Source of the DNA: QYOJ01 sp964449285
GTDB lineage: Bacteria; Bacteroidota; Bacteroidia; Bacteroidales; FEN-979
Direction: 5' to 3'
Assembly: GCA_964449285.1 (NCBI GenBank)
Contig: CAYUZX010000003.1
Location: 1-64,000 of the forward strand
Length of the DNA: 64,000 nt
Shown: piece by piece, positions 24,927 to 33,854 of the stretch
Position numbering within the stretch: position 1 is the stretch's first letter
Layout: each line of letters starts with the position of its first letter
Notes under the pieces: model-generated
What the model saw: only the letters and a program-made list of their open reading frames with translations
What the model was told of the DNA's origin: nothing
Database searches by the model: none
Program-made: the position numbers and the translations under genes

Positions 24927-26135
24927 TCAGATAGATATGGTTCTATCGAGCGCTTTCCCAATCTCGACTACGTTATTTTCCCAAGTGTGAGCCCGTGAAA
25001 ATAACTCCCGTTCCTTGATTCTTTCAGGTGTATCAGCCGCCAGTTCTTTCTGGATCATCTCCACATAATCTTCTGCTGTTGTGGCTAGGGAAACATGATC
25101 GGCAAAGACCGACATTGCTTCGGTTTTAGTAGCCACAACCGGTTTCCCCATCGCCAGATATTCATCAATCTTACGGGGGTAGTTGCCAATGGTGACTTCG
25201 TTCAAGATCTGCGGGTTGAGCGCTACATTGAAATTGGCCAGGTAAAACGGAAGTTCAGGTTCAGTTTTATTCCCGAGGAAATAGACGTTTTTTAGCTGGT
25301 GCAGGTCACTGGCCTTGAAGTTTTCATCTTCAGGACCAACCAGAACCATGTTCCAGCCAGGACGCTCTTTTGCAATGTGAAGCAGCACACTGATATCCAG
25401 ACGAAGCGTCTTCAGCGCTCCAATGTACCCGATGATGGGTTTTTTCTGATCGATTATCGGTTGCATGTCATCCGGAATTCTGTCAATTAGCTTATAGTCG
25501 AAAAGGGAGACATCGCAACCCTGACCGACATAATAGGAGTGCGGATTGAAGGCTTCTGCCAACTTGGCCAGGTATGTAGAGTTTGCAACCACTACATCAG
25601 CATTTTTCATCATGGCTGCTTCGACACGAATCCCCTGGGTTTTCCAGTAATCCACGGCAATCATATTGTCTCGTGTATAGTAGATGAAAGCACTGGCATG
25701 GAGGAACTCCTTCAGGTGAAAGCTGCGAAACATATCACTGTCGCAAAAGATGATGTAATCTTTGAAACCAAGGCGAGAAACAGCCGACAGGATTTGCTTT
25801 GCCATCCGTCGGTTATTGATCCTGTTCAGCCAGTCGAAAAATTTATCGGACCCTATTTGGTTGATTGATTCGAGGATGGTTCTTGGATAAAGGTTCCATA
25901 GGTTGGGTCCAAGTTCAATAAGATCGGGTTCAGCTCCATTCAGGATTCGTTTTCGTCTCAGGATTTTGGGATCATTTTTCCTGCGGAGCAGTGTCATCCT
26001 GTCAAGAGCCGCATTAACGTATAGGACCCGGTTATTTTTAGAAAACTCCAGGGCAATATTCTTACAATTGCTTCCAATGTCGATATCCCATGGCTGGAGA
26101 CCGGTTACAATAATGTCTTTACCCTTGATAAGCAT
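24927..26135 (-). CDS. glycosyltransferase, GT-B fold (GT4-like)
   Basis: This 402-residue cytoplasmic protein begins with a Rossmann-like strand (DIIVTGLQPWDIDIGSNCKN). The C-terminal half contains KPIIGYIGALKTLRLDISVLL, MVLVGPEDENF, VYFLGNKTEPELPFYLANF and the nucleotide-sugar binding region RKIDEYLAMGKPVVATKTEAM. The order matches GT4-type glycosyltransferases, which transfer sugars from nucleotide donors onto a lipid-linked acceptor. Donor and linkage cannot be predicted. It is separated by six bases from the next GT-B gene, with which it is presumably co-translated. Confidence 0.85.
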   Translation of the reverse strand: MLIKGKDIIVTGLQPWDIDIGSNCKNIALEFSKNNRVLYVNAALDRMTLLRRKNDPKILRRKRILNGAEPDLIELGPNLWNLYPRTILESINQIGSDKFFDWLNRINNRRMAKQILSAVSRLGFKDYIIFCDSDMFRSFHLKEFLHASAFIYYTRDNMIAVDYWKTQGIRVEAAMMKNADVVVANSTYLAKLAEAFNPHSYYVGQGCDVSLFDYKLIDRIPDDMQPIIDQKKPIIGYIGALKTLRLDISVLLHIAKERPGWNMVLVGPEDENFKASDLHQLKNVYFLGNKTEPELPFYLANFNVALNPQILNEVTIGNYPRKIDEYLAMGKPVVATKTEAMSVFADHVSLATTAEDYVEMIQKELAADTPERIKERELFSRAHTWENNVVEIGKALDRTISI

Positions 26136-26141
26136 ATGTCG

Positions 26142-27287
26142 CTAGGTTTTAGTTTCTGTTAAAACTTCCTGGTATAACCCTATGACCTGTTTTGCCATCT
26201 TCTGCCAGGAAAATTTCTGTGATTGCTGAAGCCCTTTTTCGATATGAGACTGACGGAGCTCAGGATGGGCAATCATGTCCTGGATTGCGGCCGCAATTGT
26301 CTCCGGTTGTGTGGGATCAACCAGATAAGCAGCATCACCGGCAACTTCTGGCATTGCAAATACATTTGATGAAACTACTGGAGTATAGCAGCACATAGCT
26401 TCCAGCAACGGGATTCCGAAACTCTCCCTGAGTGACGGGTAGAGAAATACCTCTGCCATGGTATAGATAGCAGGCAGATCGTCGTTTACCACATAATCAA
26501 GGCGATGGATATAATCACGTACATCCATCCTGCCCATATGGTGCAGTAGATGGTTGATTAGCATGTCCGGATAATCCGCCAGAACCAGGGGAATCTTTTG
26601 TTCGCACGCATCCAGGAACTGGGTATAGGCAACAATCACCCTTTCGGTGTTTTTCTTAGGATCGGTATTTCCCAGATGTAAAAGGTACCGGTCTGGCAAA
26701 CCATATTCCTGCTTTACCCTGTTTCTATCCTGCTCCGATACCGGTTTGCGAAACTTCTCACTGACCCCGTTGTGGATGACTCTCACCTTTTTCTCATCCA
26801 TCTGGAAGAAATCAACAATCCTCGATTTCTCCGATTTGGAGACTGTGATGATTCTTTTTGCTTTCCTAACAAGGGGAGGAACAATGTACCGACGGTACGC
26901 ATTCCCGAATCGCTGATAGAGGGAATAGCTTTTCGTGAAGAGACTAAATGTCTCCAGGAAAAATATATCATGTAGCGTAAGGACCAGCGGAGTTGGTCCA
27001 AAATTTGGGGCAGTATTGCTGGTGCAATGAATAAGTTCACACCCATAGGATTTCACTGCTTTAGGAAGGGCAATCTGCTCCCACAAGGGAAAAGGGCCTC
27101 CCTCAAGTTCAATGATTTTAACATTATCTGTCGAATCAAGGCACGTGTCGTCTCCCGGTTTTATAAATACAAAATACTCATTCTCCTTATCCATGGCCTG
27201 AATGTTCCTTATGAGTTCAAGGGCAACAAAATCCATCCCATGCTTTTTTGCCCTGAATAATCGCTGTCCTTCAATTCCAATCCTCAT
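26142..27287 (-). CDS. glycosyltransferase family 4 (mannosyltransferase-like)
   Basis: This 381-residue GT-B enzyme has the N-terminal LVLTLHDIFFLE motif near residue 105 and RIITVSKSEKSRIVDFF near 145, then RYLLHLGNTDPKKNTERVIVAY near 200 and the C-terminal EX7E region VFLYPSLRESFGIPLLEAM near 280. These are standard GT4 landmarks seen in mannosyl- and glucosyltransferases. It acts at the cytoplasmic face on a lipid-linked glycan. It follows the membrane GT2 gene by 12 bases and precedes another GT-B gene by six bases. Sugar specificity is unknown. Confidence 0.9.
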   Translation of the reverse strand: MRIGIEGQRLFRAKKHGMDFVALELIRNIQAMDKENEYFVFIKPGDDTCLDSTDNVKIIELEGGPFPLWEQIALPKAVKSYGCELIHCTSNTAPNFGPTPLVLTLHDIFFLETFSLFTKSYSLYQRFGNAYRRYIVPPLVRKAKRIITVSKSEKSRIVDFFQMDEKKVRVIHNGVSEKFRKPVSEQDRNRVKQEYGLPDRYLLHLGNTDPKKNTERVIVAYTQFLDACEQKIPLVLADYPDMLINHLLHHMGRMDVRDYIHRLDYVVNDDLPAIYTMAEVFLYPSLRESFGIPLLEAMCCYTPVVSSNVFAMPEVAGDAAYLVDPTQPETIAAAIQDMIAHPELRQSHIEKGLQQSQKFSWQKMAKQVIGLYQEVLTETKT

Positions 27288-27298
27288 AGAATCACTTA

Positions 27299-28507
27299 TT
27301 ATTTAGTGTTTTGCGTCTCCATTTTGGAAGCTTTATGCGCAGTGTGAATAAACCGTTTGTTAGCTCCCCGAGAACTTATCAGGGAAAAGAACATGAATAT
27401 GAATCCTTTCGGAACCGCAGCCAATGCAACAAGCAGGCTTTTATTGTAAGATTTTTTTGGAATAGCAAGAAAGATCGCTAGAATCATCACAGCCGTCAGT
27501 ATTAACCATGACAATGTCATCCAGGGGGGATTCCAGATAAAGGATAAGGCGGAAAAGATGGGAAGTAACCCGATAAGGAGAATTCGGGGAGGAAGAAGCA
27601 TCTGGGTCGCTTTATCGAGGTAGTCGAAGTTCTGATAACGGATATAATAGGACAATGCTTTCGGAAAAAAGGAGGCGTAGTATATCTGTGCTGATAACCA
27701 CCTACGCCGCTGTTTGACAAATACATCCGACTCCTGCACCTTTTCATCATAAACGAAACACTTATCGAGGTACTCTATTTTCACTCCATCTTTGGTCATA
27801 ATCAGTTCAATCTCTTTGTCAAAACCTCCAATAGCGTTTACAGTCGACATCATGTTCTTAAAGAAATCGTACTGAAACGCCATACCGGAACCGGCTAGCC
27901 CTGATGAAACTCCCAGCCGTTTATGTCCTTTGCGGAATATACTGTTGGAAATTTCTTCACTGATGGAGTCGAGGATGGCAAAGGCGGTATCTTTATTTTT
28001 TGCAACCCGGTGTCCCTGGACGGCAATATACCCATTGTTAAACGACTGGTTGATCCGGGTCAGGAAATCAGTCGCCATGATGTTATCTGCATCCAGGATC
28101 AAAGCGATATCATACAGGCCGCCTGGAAGCGTCGCCATAGCTTTATTGAGAGCTTTTGCTTTCGTGCTTTTATCGAAGGAGACTTCAATGAGAGTAATCG
28201 GCATAGTGGAGAGTTTCTCCAGAGTTTCCTTAGAAAAGGAATCTGCTATGATGATAACATCAAAAAGCTCCTTCGGATAATCTTGGTTGAAAGCCTCCTT
28301 CGCAGTCTCTAAGATAACAGCATCTTCTTTATACCCGGGGACCATAACAGCAATCCTGTTTTGCTTCACAAGTGTTGAAGACTTTGGTAAATAGGGGAAA
28401 ACCGAAGCTACGGCAAAGACGAAAATATAGATGGTGCCGAAAGCAAGATAAACCATGATAAGCAGCTGAACTACGATCAATATATAATAGAGGATGGTCT
28501 CGATCAT
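27299..28507 (-). CDS. membrane family 2 glycosyltransferase
   Basis: From the ATG at 28507 the protein is 402 residues: an N-terminal helix (ILYYILIVVQLLIMVYLAFG), a GT-A domain and three to four C-terminal helices. Motifs are AVMVPGYKEDAVI, VIIIADSFS, ALILDADNIM (DxD), GSGMAFQYDF and VKQRRRWLSAQIYY, the latter equal to the Q/RxxRW element of processive synthases. It therefore resembles hyaluronan/cellulose-synthase-type enzymes more than simple transferases. A TTG start 17 codons upstream is possible but adds a hydrophilic leader without clear support. A second membrane GT2 lies at 21-22 kb. Confidence 0.88.
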   Translation of the reverse strand: MIETILYYILIVVQLLIMVYLAFGTIYIFVFAVASVFPYLPKSSTLVKQNRIAVMVPGYKEDAVILETAKEAFNQDYPKELFDVIIIADSFSKETLEKLSTMPITLIEVSFDKSTKAKALNKAMATLPGGLYDIALILDADNIMATDFLTRINQSFNNGYIAVQGHRVAKNKDTAFAILDSISEEISNSIFRKGHKRLGVSSGLAGSGMAFQYDFFKNMMSTVNAIGGFDKEIELIMTKDGVKIEYLDKCFVYDEKVQESDVFVKQRRRWLSAQIYYASFFPKALSYYIRYQNFDYLDKATQMLLPPRILLIGLLPIFSALSFIWNPPWMTLSWLILTAVMILAIFLAIPKKSYNKSLLVALAAVPKGFIFMFFSLISSRGANKRFIHTAHKASKMETQNTK

Positions 28508-28563
28508 AATGGTCCCAATCTGTTGTTGATGTTTCTTGTCATATGCAAATATAGTCAACTTTG

Positions 28564-29520
28564 TTAGGTTTCCTCACCATATTCATCCATGGAAGGGCTC
28601 GAATGGATGGATGTGTCGGAAAGAGTCTTGATTTGCCAGCCGATCGCCTTCATGTAAGCAACAAAGAGGTCGAACCGGCGCTGAAAAAGAAATTTCAATG
28701 AATTTTTCGGAATGGAAAAAAATACCTGAAACAACACGGCAACAATACCTTTGAAACCACTCACATTTCTCCTCATGTAAAGCATACGGCTGCGATTCAG
28801 GTAATATGTTTTTTGAGGACTGTGCTTGCCAGTGGAGATTGACTCCTTGTGAAGGATCTCGGAATTGTGGACGTACCAAATCTTGTAGCCGGCTTTCCTG
28901 ATCCGGTATCCCAGGTCTAGCTCTTCATAGTAGAGGAAATATGTTGTACACATGAGGCCAACCTTTTCCAGAACTTTGCGCGAGATCATCATAGCTGCTC
29001 CATGGGAATAGGCAGTGATAATATCTTCTTCAAACTGTCCCTCATCCATCTTGTAAAGAGCACGGGAGTAACTTCGGCCAGTATAGGGGTTGATCTCCGT
29101 GATACCTGTATACTGAAGCATCCCAGGGTGGAAAAAGAGCTTTATTTTCGGACTCACCGCACCAATCATTGGATCCGATTCCATCTTTGCGACCAATGGT
29201 TCGAGGAATCCCTGGGGAACGATGGTGTCGTTGTTGAGCAGGAGAATATATTTCCCTTTAGATTTAATGATCCCCAGGTTGTTTGCGCCTGCAAACCCGA
29301 GATTTTTACCGGTTTCAAAATAGGTAATCTGCGGATATTGCTCCTTAATTATACCGGGACTGTCATCCGGAGATCCATTATCAATGACAACCACCTCGAT
29401 GTTTGGGTAAGATATTTGAAACAGTGATTCCAGCATCTGACAGGTAACATCAGAATGGTTATAGTTGACCGTGATGATTGATACAAGCGGATATGATGCT
29501 GTGAATGATACTGGCTCCAT
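28564..29520 (-). CDS. GT2 glycosyltransferase, rhamnosyltransferase (WbbL)-like, copy 3
   Basis: This 318-residue enzyme has a GT-A core: VSIITVNYNHSDVT, VVVIDNGSPDDSPG, NLGFAGANNLGI and the metal-binding LLLNNDTIVPQG. The C-terminal half has YSHGAAMMIS, FLYYEELDLGYRIR and ILHKESISTGKHS followed by a membrane-associated region. This pattern is shared with WbbL-type rhamnosyltransferases. It is the third of three adjacent, strongly similar genes that probably arose by duplication and may add successive residues of one repeat unit. Sugar identity is inferred only from family resemblance. Confidence 0.88.
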   Translation of the reverse strand: MEPVSFTASYPLVSIITVNYNHSDVTCQMLESLFQISYPNIEVVVIDNGSPDDSPGIIKEQYPQITYFETGKNLGFAGANNLGIIKSKGKYILLLNNDTIVPQGFLEPLVAKMESDPMIGAVSPKIKLFFHPGMLQYTGITEINPYTGRSYSRALYKMDEGQFEEDIITAYSHGAAMMISRKVLEKVGLMCTTYFLYYEELDLGYRIRKAGYKIWYVHNSEILHKESISTGKHSPQKTYYLNRSRMLYMRRNVSGFKGIVAVLFQVFFSIPKNSLKFLFQRRFDLFVAYMKAIGWQIKTLSDTSIHSSPSMDEYGEET

Positions 29521-29563
29521 ACCTATTTGGGATTTGATTGTTGGATTTTATCTTGTAATTTCA

Positions 29564-30499
29564 TTAAAGGGATGGGTTGTTATGAATATCCTTGTTGAAC
29601 ACATTCTTTAGATGCCATCCAATAGCCCGGAGGTAAGCATAGACAAATCTAAGTTTGAGTTTTAAGAGCAGCACGACAATGTTTTTTGGGATAGCTATAC
29701 AAAGCTGGTAGATGATTCCAATATAAAAATCCCTTCCATGAATGTTTCTTCTCATGAAAACGAGTCGGTTTCGGTTCAGGTAATAGGTCTTCAGTAGACT
29801 TAGCTTGCCAGTGGATACGGACTCTTTATGGTAGACTAGTGAGTTGCTGACATACCAGATTTTGTAGCCGGCTTTTAGAATACGGTAACTCCAGTCGGCC
29901 TCTTCATAATAGAGGAAGAAGATATAGGACATCAGACCAATCTCTTTGATTACTCGCATCGGGACCATCATGGCAGCGCCATGTGCGTAAGCAGTCTCCC
30001 TGTTCTTGTCATATTGTCCTTTGTCTCTTTCGCGAAATCCAACCGATGCGTTTCTGACTGTCAGGCGGTTGATCGGGAAAAATCCTGCATATTGAATGAT
30101 CTCCGGATCGTAAAAGAATCGGATTTTTGGACTTACAGCACCGATCTGCGGATTGTTTTCCAGCGTTTCCACTAAAGGCTCAAGGAAATTGGGATCCACG
30201 ATGGTATCGTTATTGAGCAGGAGGACATATTCTCCCTTTGCTCGCATGATCCCCTGATTGTTCCCTCCGGCAAATCCCCAGTTTAATTGACTTTCGTATA
30301 GGATTACATTTGGGTAAAGCTCTTTGATAATCCCGGGATCATCGTTGGGCGATTTATTGTCGACGATAATCACCTCGAAATTGGGGTAAGTAATCTTATG
30401 CAACGACTCGATAAAATCACACGTTACCTGTGGGTGATCATAGTTCACGGCTACAATCGAAACAAGCGGGTAACGGGCAAGTTTTTTACGGGTCAGCAT
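29564..30499 (-). CDS. GT2 glycosyltransferase, rhamnosyltransferase (WbbL)-like, copy 2
   Basis: This 311-residue paralogue of its two neighbours has VSIVAVNYDHPQVT, VIIVDNKSPNDDPG, NWGFAGGNNQGI and LLLNNDTIVDP in the catalytic domain, then YAHGAAMMVP, FLYYEEADWSYRI and VYHKESVSTGKLS. Relative to the other copies it has changes around the acceptor side (EEADW for EELDW; YAGFFPINRLTVRN), consistent with altered acceptor use. Its start overlaps the upstream copy's stop by seven bases, so translation is probably coupled. Confidence 0.88.
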   Translation of the reverse strand: MLTRKKLARYPLVSIVAVNYDHPQVTCDFIESLHKITYPNFEVIIVDNKSPNDDPGIIKELYPNVILYESQLNWGFAGGNNQGIMRAKGEYVLLLNNDTIVDPNFLEPLVETLENNPQIGAVSPKIRFFYDPEIIQYAGFFPINRLTVRNASVGFRERDKGQYDKNRETAYAHGAAMMVPMRVIKEIGLMSYIFFLYYEEADWSYRILKAGYKIWYVSNSLVYHKESVSTGKLSLLKTYYLNRNRLVFMRRNIHGRDFYIGIIYQLCIAIPKNIVVLLLKLKLRFVYAYLRAIGWHLKNVFNKDIHNNPSL

Positions 30500-31428
30500 G
30501 TTGGGTGCTCGTGTATGAATTTCTGGAAAACGGTCCGGAACTGCCAGCCTACAGCTTTTGAGTAGGCCCTGAAAAGGTCAAATTTCCCCTGCAATAAATA
30601 AAATGTCATATTTTTTGGGATGGTAACGATAAGCAGGAACAGGATTGGAATGATCGCCTTGGATCCTCTTACATTTCTACGCATATACAGAATCCGGCTC
30701 CGATTCATGTAGTATGTTTTAAACGGACTTTGTGATCCGGTAGATACCGATTCCATATGATAGATCAGCGAGTTATGCACATAATATATCGTGTAGCCTG
30801 CCTGCCTGATGCGATAGCCCCAATCTAGCTCCTCGTAATAGAGAAAGAAGGCCAATGACATCAGCCCAACCTTTTCTACCATCTCCCTGGATACCATCAT
30901 AGCTGCACCGTGGGCATATGCCGAAACCTGGTCTTCTTCATATTGACCTTTATCCTCCTCTCCATATCCGAGCCCCTTGCTTCTTACCGTGTAGGGGTTG
31001 ATATTTGTAAGACCGGCGAACTGGATTAATTGGGGTTTAAAATAGAATCGGATCTTCGGACTAACAGCTCCGATAGTGGGATTTGCCTCCATTTTTGCGA
31101 CCAGTGGCTCTAGAAAACCAGGGGTTACTATGGTATCATTATTCAATAACAGGATGTATTTCCCTTTCGACATACAGATGCCAAGGTTGTTTCCTCCTGC
31201 AAAACCAAGATTCTCACCGGTTTCAATAAAGGTGATCTCTGGGAAGCGCTTTTTGATTATGGAAGGATCTTCGTTGGGAGAACCATTGTCAATTATAATC
31301 ACTTCGAGGTTGGGGTAGCTGATCTTTGTGAGCGACTCCAGCATCTTACATGTTATTTCTGCATGATCATAATTAATGGATATGACCGAAACCAGGGGTG
31401 CACTTGCTTGGCCTTTGAGGATATCCAT
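30493..31428 (-). CDS. GT2 glycosyltransferase, rhamnosyltransferase (WbbL)-like, copy 1
   Basis: This 311-residue protein is the first transcribed of the triplet. Catalytic motifs are VSVISINYDHAEIT, VIIIDNGSPNEDPS, NLGFAGGNNLGI and LLLNNDTIVTPG. The second half has YAHGAAMMVS, FFLYYEELDWGYRIR and IYHMESVSTGSQS. It closely matches copies 2 and 3 along its whole length. It lies 14 bases after the interrupted glycosyltransferase reading frame. A rhamnosyl- or related transferase in O-unit assembly is the best guess. Confidence 0.88.
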   Translation of the reverse strand: MDILKGQASAPLVSVISINYDHAEITCKMLESLTKISYPNLEVIIIDNGSPNEDPSIIKKRFPEITFIETGENLGFAGGNNLGICMSKGKYILLLNNDTIVTPGFLEPLVAKMEANPTIGAVSPKIRFYFKPQLIQFAGLTNINPYTVRSKGLGYGEEDKGQYEEDQVSAYAHGAAMMVSREMVEKVGLMSLAFFLYYEELDWGYRIRQAGYTIYYVHNSLIYHMESVSTGSQSPFKTYYMNRSRILYMRRNVRGSKAIIPILFLLIVTIPKNMTFYLLQGKFDLFRAYSKAVGWQFRTVFQKFIHEHPTC

Positions 31429-31441
31429 AGGGATGTGTGAT

Positions 31442-32311
31442 TTATTTAATCAGATTATCTTCACGGTCGGCATATCCCTTCTTCTCTGATGAGAAATACT
31501 CCCGTATACGTGATGCCTCTTTTATTATCCGTTGCAAAATGATGGTAAAGAGGTTCCCTTTATCTTCCAGTGAACGGGTCGTAGCCCACACCCTTGCCCT
31601 CATCGTGTTGACAAATTTAAGTTTCCCATATTTTTTCAGGGCGAATGCCATGGCGCCATCTTCACCCCGTTTGATCCCGGTGTGCCAGCCGATCTCTTTT
31701 CCCTCTTTCAGCCTGAATCCGAAACTGCTGCCGCCTACACTTAATTCAGGTCGTTTAAACGATTTCATGTACTGAGAGATATCTCTGAACACTTCGAAAA
31801 CCATGAGCCCAAACCGTCCCCGTTTACCATCAGGAAGATAGTTGTCCATGCTGTAAACGCCGGAAATCTATTTCTTCGCTAAGTGCCGGACCATCTCATC
31901 TGCCCAGTAAGGGGGATAGAGGGTGTCAGCATCGCCATTCAAGAGGTACTTTCCTTTGGCAATATCCATAATGGCCTGACGGGCAAAACCAGCTCCCTGT
32001 TTCGGTTGTAATACAGAGATTACACCAACTTTATCCAATAACTCTTGGGTGTGGTCCTTCGAATTGTTGTTAGAGATGATAATCTCTATAGGATACTTCG
32101 ACTTCTGGGAAGCCAGGGAAGAGACACAGCTGAGGATTCTTTCCTGTTCGTTGTATGCAATGATGCCAATAGAGATGACCGGTTGATCCGGTTTTTTATC
32201 CTTCAGATTTTCCCTGATTTGCTGAATAAACTCTTCCGGAAGTTCATGGATATTTTCAATCGGATGATTGTGTTTTTTTACCCATGAAGGCACGCGAAAG
32301 GCAATAAACAT
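31442..32311 (-). pseudogene. GT2 glycosyltransferase interrupted by an in-frame amber codon
   Basis: The 290-codon frame encodes one GT2 protein in two pieces. The first 147 residues contain VISIGIIAYNEQERI, EIIISNNNSKD and LLNGDADTLYPPYW. A TAG at 31868-31870 follows HLAKK, and the same frame continues ISGVYSMDNYLPDG for another 141 codons ending at 31442. There is no frameshift: a single base substitution in the TAG would restore a 289-residue enzyme. The downstream piece (GWHTGIKRGEDGAMAFAL) holds the acceptor-side motif, so neither half should work alone. Possibilities are a recent loss of function, a sequencing error or stop read-through. Confidence 0.85.
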
Positions 32312-32344
32312 AGGTCAAAGATTTTGTTGACGGTTGTCGGAAAA

Positions 32345-32352
32345 CAAAGATA
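32345..32352 (-). promoter_or_regulatory. -7 box (TATCTTTG) for the downstream glycosyltransferase operon
   Basis: On the minus strand the bases read TATCTTTG, an exact TAnnTTTG match 33 bases before the ATG of the interrupted glycosyltransferase. A second TATCTTTG lies 22 bases further upstream (32367-32374). It could start transcription of the glycosyltransferase genes separately from the upstream export genes. Confidence 0.45.
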
Positions 32353-32358
32353 TTAATA

Positions 32359-32366
32359 TATATTTG
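32359..32366 (+). promoter_or_regulatory. -7 box (TATATTTG) for the WbqC-like gene
   Basis: TATATTTG matches TAnnTTTG and lies 25 bases before the ATG at 32392. A GTTG at 32333-32336, 22 bases upstream, could be the -33 element. This AT-rich spacer holds promoter-like boxes for both directions. Confidence 0.5.
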
Positions 32367-32391
32367 CAAAGATACCTAAAAGAGATAGATT

Positions 32392-33114
32392 ATGAACACA
32401 GTCATCAGCCAACCCAGGTATATCCCCGCTCTTAACTATATTGCCCGGCTTTGTTATACAGATCTTTTTGTCGTATTTGATACTGTACAGCGCCAGCCGA
32501 GGGAGCCCCACAATCGGAACCGGCTTTTATGTAATGGTGAGCCAAAATGGGTGACAATTCCTATCAATGCTTCAAGTCGCGCAATTATCGATGAAATGAA
32601 AGTTGCAGGAATAGAGTGGATACAACAGCATAAAGATACGATCCGGAATTACTACCTGCATGCCCCCTATTTTGATATGACACTGATGGATTCCTATTAC
32701 GAAGGGGTCGAAGATACATTGATCTCCAGTGATTATGATTTTACTACTGCGATGCTTCAAACATATTCAAACATAGGGAATCTGTTTGGCTTTGAACCTA
32801 AGGTGATCAGGGCTTCTGAAATCAACAATGAAGAGATCGACCAGCACTATGGTCCCGATAAATTGATGGCCATTTGCAGGAAGATAGAAGCTGATCTATA
32901 TATATCCGGGCCAGTAGGCAGGGAATATGGCGTATTTGAAGCATTTAAAGGATCTGGAGTGGATGTATTGATTCATGAATACACCCATCCGGTATATGAA
33001 CAGGTCAATACCTCTGCGTTCGTACCATATATGGGCTTTTTCGATGCTCTGTTCAACATGGGTCGAGATAACCTGACAGAGATCATTCATGATCCCTTGA
33101 ATCTTGTAAAATAA
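32392..33114 (+). CDS. WbqC-like family protein
   Basis: This 240-residue cytoplasmic protein opens MNTVISQPRYIPALNYIARL and continues FVVFDTVQRQPREPHNRNRLL and PKWVTIPINASSRAIIDEM, the pattern of the WbqC-like family in O-antigen loci. A DLYISGPVGREYG segment near residue 170 and the C-terminal FVPYMGFFDALFNMG are also typical. The biochemical role is not established; members are thought to modify sugar precursors. It is encoded on the strand opposite to the surrounding polysaccharide genes, together with the following deacetylase. Confidence 0.85.
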   Translation: MNTVISQPRYIPALNYIARLCYTDLFVVFDTVQRQPREPHNRNRLLCNGEPKWVTIPINASSRAIIDEMKVAGIEWIQQHKDTIRNYYLHAPYFDMTLMDSYYEGVEDTLISSDYDFTTAMLQTYSNIGNLFGFEPKVIRASEINNEEIDQHYGPDKLMAICRKIEADLYISGPVGREYGVFEAFKGSGVDVLIHEYTHPVYEQVNTSAFVPYMGFFDALFNMGRDNLTEIIHDPLNLVK

Positions 33115-33146
33115 CATTAGACTCAACACAGATCTAAAAATGTCTA

Positions 33147-33154
33147 TATCTTTG
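33147..33154 (+). promoter_or_regulatory. possible -7 box (TATCTTTG) before the PIG-L gene
   Basis: TATCTTTG matches TAnnTTTG in the 90-base spacer after the WbqC-like gene, 50 bases before the ATG at 33205. No -33 TTTG is found. The unusually long spacer supports a separate promoter. Confidence 0.3.
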
Positions 33155-33204
33155 ATGAGTCAATGAGACTTTAATTTGCATCCTATTCATCAAATTAGTT
33201 GATA

Positions 33205-33846
33205 ATGAACAATATATTAGCAGTTGGAGCCCATCCCGACGATGTGGAATTCGGATGTGCTGGAACACTTGCCCGACATGTACATGAAGGTGACAATGTC
33301 ACCATCCTTCATATGAGTGCCAGTGATGCATTGAATCTTGAAAATGAAGTAGTTCCTGCAAAGGAGATAAGGAGAAAAGAGGCCAGAGATGCGGCCCGTA
33401 TCCTTGGTTGTGAAGTGATTATAGGTGAGTTTCTGGATCAACAGGTTCCCTTTGACCGGGAGTCTATTTTTGCAATCGAACGGGTAATCAAAGCGAAAAA
33501 TATCAACATCATTTATACTCACTGGAACGGAGATTCGCATCAGGATCATATCAACACACTGAAAAGTGTCTTTGCAGCAGCCAGGCATGTAGATAAGATC
33601 CTGCTATATGAGCAGGTCCCTTTCCCCAGGGTTGGAAAGATTTTTTCTGAGGTCAACTACTTTGTTGATATCACGGATTTTTACCACATCAAAGAGAAGG
33701 CTTCCCTGGCGCATGAATCACAGGTCGTGGACCGGTATCAGAATAAGATCATGATGGGGATGAAATCACTGGCAGAGTTCAGAGGCAGCCAGTCGAATTG
33801 CAAATATGCGGAAGCCTTCGAATCTGTCAGACAGATAGTGCGGTAG
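33205..33846 (+). CDS. PIG-L family N-acetyl-sugar deacetylase
   Basis: From the ATG at 33205 the protein is 213 residues and begins MNNILAVGAHPDDVEFGCAG, with the AHPDD zinc-binding motif of PIG-L/LmbE deacetylases. The second metal-binding element is HWNGDSHQDHINT near residue 112. A TTG two codons earlier is possible but adds nothing. Family members remove N-acetyl groups from GlcNAc-containing lipids, sugars or thiol precursors. Together with WbqC it may prepare an amino-sugar precursor for the surface polysaccharide. The ending VDRYQNKIMMGMKSLAEFRG is typical of the polysaccharide-associated subfamily. Confidence 0.88.
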   Translation: MNNILAVGAHPDDVEFGCAGTLARHVHEGDNVTILHMSASDALNLENEVVPAKEIRRKEARDAARILGCEVIIGEFLDQQVPFDRESIFAIERVIKAKNINIIYTHWNGDSHQDHINTLKSVFAAARHVDKILLYEQVPFPRVGKIFSEVNYFVDITDFYHIKEKASLAHESQVVDRYQNKIMMGMKSLAEFRGSQSNCKYAEAFESVRQIVR

Positions 33847-33854
33847 GTTTTTTC

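Noticed and set aside
28564..31428. mobile or assembly duplication as cause of the three similar GT2 genes
   Set aside because: The copies differ throughout at protein level and have no flanking repeats, so they are old paralogues and not an assembly artefact.
31868..31870. genome-wide recoding of TAG as a sense codon
   Set aside because: Other genes in this window end properly in TAG (for example the GldI-like gene at 8525, the amidohydrolase at 54763 and the half TolC at 43002), so the internal TAG is a local event.
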